From: VRUE01 sp046733315
GTDB lineage: Bacteria; Actinomycetota; Thermoleophilia; Solirubrobacterales; 70-9
Length of the DNA: 18,290 nucleotides
NCBI GenBank assembly: GCA_046733315.1
Contig: JBKPOV010000060.1
Span: forward strand, 1-18,290
Direction: 5' to 3'
Positions 14,213 to 18,290 of this stretch are shown here, piece by piece; the first letter of the stretch is position 1, and each line of letters starts with the position of its first letter. The notes beneath the pieces are model-generated. The model had not been told where the DNA came from and did not search any database. It saw only the letters and a list, made by a program, of their open reading frames with translations. The position numbers and the translations under genes are program-made.

Positions 14213-15366
14213 CCGGGCAGGGCGAGCTCGAGGAAGCGGCCGAGGACGAGGTCGGAGTCGAAGTAGGTCTCCGCGAGCGAGCGAGCCGCCTGCGAGTGGC
14301 CCTCGTAGTCGCGGGCGATCGCGGCGGCGCCGGCGGCGGCCTCCTCTAGGTCGCGAAAAGGGAGAAGTCCCTCGCCCAGCGGGTAGCGCTTGCCGGCGCC
14401 GGTGTCCTCGACCAGCGCCGGACGGCCGCAGGCCAGGTAGCGGACGGTTCGATCGCTCAGCCAGCCGCTCGCGGTGTCCACGTAGACCGGGTGAGCGACC
14501 GAGAACTCAGCGGCCGACCCCTGCACGTAGGAGCGAAAGGTGAGCGGATCGCCTGCGACTTGATCGGGATCGACAAGCCGCCAGCCCTTCGCTTCCAGGG
14601 CGGCGCGATCGGCTGAATCGCTTGGGTGTATCCGCAGCGCGATCTCGAACTCCTGCGAGCAGAGCCGCGGCAGCTCGGCGAGGCGCCGCCAGGCGTGGTG
14701 CTTGCCCTGGAAATCGACGCCGCCGTGGGAAAGCGTGCCGAGTGGGCTGCGCCAGGTCGCCACGGTGGTGAAGCGGGCATCCTCCGCAGCCGGCGTGACC
14801 GGCCAGTCCTCGAGCGTCACCGGCGGTGGCAGCGGCAGCCACTCCAGCCCCGCGGTCGGGATCGGACACTCCGCCATGCCGATGTTCTCGCCGACGGTGA
14901 AGTAGGTGTCGTGGCCGCCGAGGCGAGCAGCGTCGCCGTCTGCCGCCCAGATCTGGGTGAACCCCGGGTCGACGTCGACGTAGGCGCGCCGCCGCGGCCC
15001 AGCCTTGATCGGCTCGATATCGAGGTGGCCGCTGATGTTGACGAGCAGCTCGGCGTCGCGGGCCCGGGCCAGGACATCGTCGAAGGCCAGCCCGACCGTG
15101 GTCGGCCCTCCGTCGCAGATCAGCACGGCTGGGCAGCCCGGGGCAAGCGAGGCCACCGTAGATTCGAAGCTGCTCAAGTTGACCGAGCGCTCGAGCGGCG
15201 CCGATCGACCCTCGCTGTCGACGCACTGCGAGCTCTCGATCTGCTCGACCAGGCAGACGTCGAAGCCGAGGCGCCGCAGGCCGCGCACCCAGCTCATCCT
15301 CACCCATGCCTCGCCGCCGCTCAGCGGCTTGTTGGCGAGGGCGCCGCTGACCAGGATCGTCGGCAC
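14209..15366 (-). CDS. GT-B-like glycosyltransferase family protein, paralogue B
   Basis: This 385-residue second member of the same family shares its whole layout: GGEAWVRMSWVRGLRRLGFD (17-36), DVDPGFTQIW (131-140), the FTTVATWRSP segment (199-208), and GWLSDRTVRYLACGRPALVE (301-320) followed by DTG and YPLGEGLLPF. It is the most divergent of the three; in the 37-residue window starting at GW it matches paralogue A at 19 positions by hand count. GTG at 15366 is the start; AAGG from the preceding stop region lies about seven bases upstream, and the methyltransferase gene ends nine bases before. Divergence from its neighbours suggests a different donor or acceptor, which is inference. Confidence 0.72.
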   Translation of the reverse strand: MPTILVSGALANKPLSGGEAWVRMSWVRGLRRLGFDVCLVEQIESSQCVDSEGRSAPLERSVNLSSFESTVASLAPGCPAVLICDGGPTTVGLAFDDVLARARDAELLVNISGHLDIEPIKAGPRRRAYVDVDPGFTQIWAADGDAARLGGHDTYFTVGENIGMAECPIPTAGLEWLPLPPPVTLEDWPVTPAAEDARFTTVATWRSPLGTLSHGGVDFQGKHHAWRRLAELPRLCSQEFEIALRIHPSDSADRAALEAKGWRLVDPDQVAGDPLTFRSYVQGSAAEFSVAHPVYVDTASGWLSDRTVRYLACGRPALVEDTGAGKRYPLGEGLLPFRDLEEAAAGAAAIARDYEGHSQAARSLAETYFDSDLVLGRFLELALPG

Positions 15367-15375
15367 CGGTGAGCC

Positions 15376-15924
15376 TTACTTGAAGGCGTCGACGAAGAAG
15401 CTCTCGCGCTCGCGATTGTCGAGCGCCGTGATCTCCGCGTGCTCGCTCGCCGTCTCCTGGTAGCCGCAGCGAACCACCCGCCGGAAGCCGGCTCGGTAGA
15501 GCAGCTCCTCGGCGAAGTCGAACGTGTACATGGACTTCGAATACCCGTACCAGGTCATCTGCACGATCAGCTTGCCGCCAAGGCTGCGGACGTCGTCATC
15601 GGGGATCAAGAAGTAGTCGGCGTCACCGTCCTGGTAGGCGTGCATCGCCTTCTCAAGGTCCGGCAGGGCGAGGCGCAGGGCGCCGTCCGGCTTCAGCACC
15701 CTGTGCAGCTCCACCAGCGCCGGCTCCACATCGGGATAGGGAAGCTCGGGCAGGGCGTGAATGCTGGTGATGTAGTCGAAGCTGGAGTCCTCCAGCGGCA
15801 AGCCATCCCGGATGTCGCAGCTGACGTCGATGCCGGCCCCGTCCTTGATATCGCAGTTGGTCCAGCCGTCGGGCGGCTCCGTGCCACAGCCCCAGTTAAG
15901 GCGGCGGATCCCCTGCTCAGACAC
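15376..15924 (-). CDS. Small class I SAM-dependent methyltransferase
   Basis: This 182-residue methyltransferase has motif I as RLNWGCGTEPPDGWTNCDIK (8-27), in which WGCGxxxxxGWxNxD is typical of a group found in glycan clusters. VSCDIRDGLPLEDSSFDYIT (34-53) is the motif II/III region, and a Leu-rich segment, ELHRVLKPDGALRLALPDLE, follows as post-motif. It is shorter than usual (about 200-250), with a compact C-terminal part (YTFDFAEELLYRAGFRRVV). The GTG at 15924 overlaps the preceding gene's stop by eight bases. Its place between two family paralogues suggests it methylates the same glycan. The acceptor cannot be read from the sequence. Confidence 0.82.
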   Translation of the reverse strand: MSEQGIRRLNWGCGTEPPDGWTNCDIKDGAGIDVSCDIRDGLPLEDSSFDYITSIHALPELPYPDVEPALVELHRVLKPDGALRLALPDLEKAMHAYQDGDADYFLIPDDDVRSLGGKLIVQMTWYGYSKSMYTFDFAEELLYRAGFRRVVRCGYQETASEHAEITALDNRERESFFVDAFK

Positions 15925-17077
15925 CGGCGCCCACCGCCCCGAGCGCGTCGATCAAGCGGGGCAGGACCCGGCTTGCGTCGAGGTGCTCCTCGGCGATTTC
16001 GCGGGCGGCCCGCCCGTGCCCGGCGGGATCCGCCCTCGCCTCCTCGACCGCGCTGAGCGCCTCGTCTGGGGTGGTGAAGGGAATCAGTCCTCTTCCGCTT
16101 GGCAGGTGCGCGCTGAAGCCGGTGTCCTGCGCGACCACGGGCTTGCCGCTGGCCAGGTAGCAGGCGCTGCGATCGCTGAACCAGCCGCTGCGAGTGTCGA
16201 CGTAGATCCCCTTGGCCACCGTGAACTCCGCGCCTGAGCCCTGGATGAAGCGATTGTAGGCAAAGGGATCGCCGGCGACGGTGGCGGGATCGAGAAGGGT
16301 CCATCCCCCCGCCGCGAGTCGCTCGAGGTCGGCGGACTCGGAAGGGTCGATCGAGAGCGCGATCTCGAACTTCGCCGCCGTGCGCGCGGGGAGGTCGGCG
16401 AAGCGGCGGAACTCGTGAACTCGCAAGCCGTAGGTGCGGCCCTCGTACTCCACCGGGGCATACGGGCCACGCCAGCTGGCGACGGTGGTGAACGCCGTGC
16501 CACCGGGAGACACCGGCCAGTGATCGAGCGCGACAGGCGGAGCCGTGGTGATCCACTCGATTCCGCAGTCGGGAATCCCACAGTCGTCCTCGCCCATGTT
16601 GAGCCCGACCGAGACGAAGCGATCGTGGCCGTCGAAGAGATCGACCAGGCCAAGCTCTCGCCACATCTGCCCGAACCCCGGGTCGATGTCGAGGAACACC
16701 CGCAGTCGCGCCGCCGCCAGCAGCTCCTCGTCGTCGAGATAGCCCATCACGTTGAGGAGGAGGTCCGACGAGGCCACGCGGCGCTCGAGCTCGGCCCGCG
16801 GCAAGCCGGCCGCCTCTCCGTTGGGAAGCAGCACCGACCAGCGGTCGGCCAGCTCGAAGCGCTCCATCACCTCCTCCAGGTAGGGGAGGTTCGCGGAGGC
16901 CGCCGGCGGACAGGGGGCGCCCGAGCGGTCGCGGCACATCCCGGCATCGAGCCGGTCGACCAGCAGCACCTCCCAGCCGAGCTTGCGGAAGCCGAGCAGA
17001 TACTGCAGCGCAAACCAGGTGTGGCCGCCCACGTTGGGGCGTTGCGCCAGTGCCGCGGCGATCACAACGCTGCCCAC
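15917..17077 (-). CDS. GT-B-like glycosyltransferase family protein, paralogue C
   Basis: This 386-residue third member of the family has VGGHTWFALQYLLGFRKLGW (16-35), FLDIDPGFGQMW (128-139), AFTTVASWRGPYAP (195-208), and the donor-side segment GWFSDRSACYLASGKPVVAQ (298-317) followed by DTGFSAHLPSGRG. In the 37-residue window starting at GWFSDR it agrees with paralogue A at 29 positions by hand count, closer than either is to B. The GTG at 17077 lies four bases after the GT2 stop, with GGTGAG as a likely ribosome site. The frame is open to 17323, but the extra 82 residues lie inside the GT2 gene and have no family character, so I excluded them. Confidence 0.75.
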   Translation of the reverse strand: MGSVVIAAALAQRPNVGGHTWFALQYLLGFRKLGWEVLLVDRLDAGMCRDRSGAPCPPAASANLPYLEEVMERFELADRWSVLLPNGEAAGLPRAELERRVASSDLLLNVMGYLDDEELLAAARLRVFLDIDPGFGQMWRELGLVDLFDGHDRFVSVGLNMGEDDCGIPDCGIEWITTAPPVALDHWPVSPGGTAFTTVASWRGPYAPVEYEGRTYGLRVHEFRRFADLPARTAAKFEIALSIDPSESADLERLAAGGWTLLDPATVAGDPFAYNRFIQGSGAEFTVAKGIYVDTRSGWFSDRSACYLASGKPVVAQDTGFSAHLPSGRGLIPFTTPDEALSAVEEARADPAGHGRAAREIAEEHLDASRVLPRLIDALGAVGAGV

Positions 17078-17081
17078 GGTC

Positions 17082-18290
17082 TCACCCCCACACTGCCTCG
17101 ATCGTGCGGCCCCAGAGGCGGTCATGAAGCCAGCGGGCGTACCGCTCGCCGATCGCCTCCGGCGCGGCGCCGAGGCCCTCGAGGCGGTAGAGCTCCGCCT
17201 CGGGGACGTAGCGCGGATGGCGCCCGATATCGGCGAGCCGATGGGAGAGATCCGATCCCTCGTAGTCCCCCACCCTGTATTCGCTCTGAAACCCACCGAG
17301 GTCCGCGAAGACGGCAGCGTCAAGCATCAGGCAGGCGACTCCAAGCGCCGGCACCCGCCCCGCTTCGGCGGCGGCCGCCACGCCGCGGTGCATACCCCGC
17401 AAGCGGTGCCGCATCCCCCACTCCCCGCCCTCCTCCACCTTGGCGTAAGCGAGACCGGCCTGGTCGATCGCCTCATCCGCGTAGAGCAGCTTGGGTGCCA
17501 CGGCGCCGGCGCCGGGGTCGGCGTCGAGGGCCGCGGCCAGGGCGCCGAGCCATCCCGGCCGGTCGGGCAGCACGTCGGCGTCGAGGAAGGCGAGACGATC
17601 CGCGCCTGCCAAGGAGGCGCCGAGGTTGGAGGCGATCGCTCGGCCCGCGGTCTCGGTGAGGACGGCGATGCGAAAGGGCATGCGATAAAGCCGGAACAGC
17701 TCGCCAGCGACCTCCTCGAGCAGGTCGCTCTGCTCGGGATCGTCGAGGACGTAGAGCAGCTCGCACCGCTCCAGCTCGGGATCCGCGGCGAACTGGGCGA
17801 GCTGATGCTCGACCAGATCCACGCGACGCTGCAGCGGCACGACGAGCGAGATCGCCGGCGCTGGAGGAGCCTGCCCGTAGCTGGCCAGCTCGACGATCTC
17901 CACGCGGGCGCGGAGCAGCTGATCGAGACGCGCGATCGCCGGGCGGATCTGCTGCTCCCGCAGCGCGCCGGCGGCGCTGAACTCGATGCCGGCGTCGCTG
18001 AGAATCGTGCTCAGGCCGTCCGGCGCCAGCGAAGCCGCGGTCTCCACGGCACGATCTGGACCGCTCGCCGCTTCCACCACCCACTCGCCGCCGCCGTCGG
18101 TTGCCGCGGCAATCTCGAAGAGCCCGATAAAGCGATCGTCGAGATCGGGGTGGCGAAAGACGCCCTCCAGCAACTCGACCCGCTCTCCCTCGGGCGATAT
18201 CGCGGCGAGGTCGGCGATCGGGGCCGCCGCGTCCCAGGCGCGGCCGTGGACGTAGAAGCTGCGCGCGTCGATGCGGTGCAGTCGCTCGAC
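17082..18290 (-). CDS. Family 2 glycosyltransferase with extra N-terminal domain, 5' part missing
   Basis: The frame is open to the right edge with no start codon needed inside the window, so the gene begins outside; 402 residues are visible. Residues 1-135 are an N-terminal region of unknown function (RIDARSFYVHGRAWDA at 6-21, then PEGERVELLEGVFRHPDLDD). Residues 147-400 are a GT-A fold of family GT2: AISLVVPLQRR (146-156), LYVLDDPEQ (179-187), an ASNLGASLAGADRLAFLDAD stretch (220-239) with the DxD metal site Asp237/Asp239, VPALGVACLMLDAAVF (313-328), and GDYEGSDLSHRL (341-352) with the likely catalytic base region. It transfers a sugar from a nucleotide donor, usually with inversion. It is the first visible gene of the run leading into the paralogue family, four bases before paralogue C. 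A TTG at 18173 is not needed as start, because conserved sequence continues upstream. Confidence 0.85.
   Translation of the reverse strand, partial: VERLHRIDARSFYVHGRAWDAAAPIADLAAISPEGERVELLEGVFRHPDLDDRFIGLFEIAAATDGGGEWVVEAASGPDRAVETAASLAPDGLSTILSDAGIEFSAAGALREQQIRPAIARLDQLLRARVEIVELASYGQAPPAPAISLVVPLQRRVDLVEHQLAQFAADPELERCELLYVLDDPEQSDLLEEVAGELFRLYRMPFRIAVLTETAGRAIASNLGASLAGADRLAFLDADVLPDRPGWLGALAAALDADPGAGAVAPKLLYADEAIDQAGLAYAKVEEGGEWGMRHRLRGMHRGVAAAAEAGRVPALGVACLMLDAAVFADLGGFQSEYRVGDYEGSDLSHRLADIGRHPRYVPEAELYRLEGLGAAPEAIGERYARWLHDRLWGRTIEAVWG

Noticed and set aside
15693..16937. Long minus-strand frame overlapping paralogue C
   Set aside because: Arg-rich and in the wrong frame relative to the conserved family motifs; the real frame is 15917-17077.
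1..18290. CRISPR arrays, tRNAs, rRNAs, insertion sequences or defence systems
   Set aside because: No regularly spaced direct DNA repeats, no cloverleaf-like segment, no transposase or nuclease motif, and no terminal inverted repeats were seen on reading both strands.

Overview
The window is high-GC DNA (about two-thirds G+C in most stretches I counted by eye). It carries actinobacterial hallmarks: many GTG starts, a possible leaderless promoter, a class D/E-type sortase, and acyl-CoA dehydrogenase/MaoC/SCP2-type lipid genes. The style of the glycosyltransferase genes suggests a deep-branching actinomycete such as the Thermoleophilia (Solirubrobacterales). That placement is an inference, because there is no rRNA or marker gene here. 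No tRNA, rRNA, CRISPR array, transposase or phage gene was seen, and no gap between genes exceeds 300 bases.

Left part (1-6.8 kb), mixed functions. A secreted glucose/sorbosone-dehydrogenase-like protein runs off the left edge on the minus strand. Next come a minus-strand MaoC-type hydratase and, divergent from it, a secreted two-domain protein (lyase-like jelly roll plus LamG). Convergent with that is a minus-strand pair, an acyl-CoA dehydrogenase followed by an SCP2-like sterol/lipid-carrier protein. Divergent from the pair is a plus-strand pair, a secreted CAP-domain protein and a membrane-anchored sortase. A small one-helix membrane protein overlaps the sortase 3' end on the other strand, next to an alanine-rich hypothetical protein.

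Middle part (6.2-10.2 kb, minus strand), a tightly packed run. Its order of transcription is: sulfotransferase, SAM methyltransferase (TTGA stop/start overlap), APH-fold phosphotransferase, YdjC/ChbG-type carbohydrate deacetylase, alanine-rich hypothetical protein, small membrane protein. These look like decorating enzymes for a glycan or glycolipid.

Right part (10.3-18.3 kb), glycan assembly. A 925-residue multidomain protein on the plus strand has an N-terminal domain of unknown role, four about 38-residue repeats, a middle Rossmann-like region and a C-terminal GT4 domain. It faces a minus-strand operon of a GT2 enzyme (cut by the right edge), three paralogues of one GT-B-like family, and a small methyltransferase lying between two of those paralogues. 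All five genes of this operon overlap or are at most 9 bases apart.

Taken together, about 12 kb look like one locus for building and modifying a surface glycan: sugar transfer by GT4, GT2 and three GT-B-like proteins, with sulfation, methylation, deacetylation and perhaps phosphorylation. No flippase, polymerase or ABC exporter is visible, so part of the pathway would lie outside the window. The function is inferred from families and gene order only.
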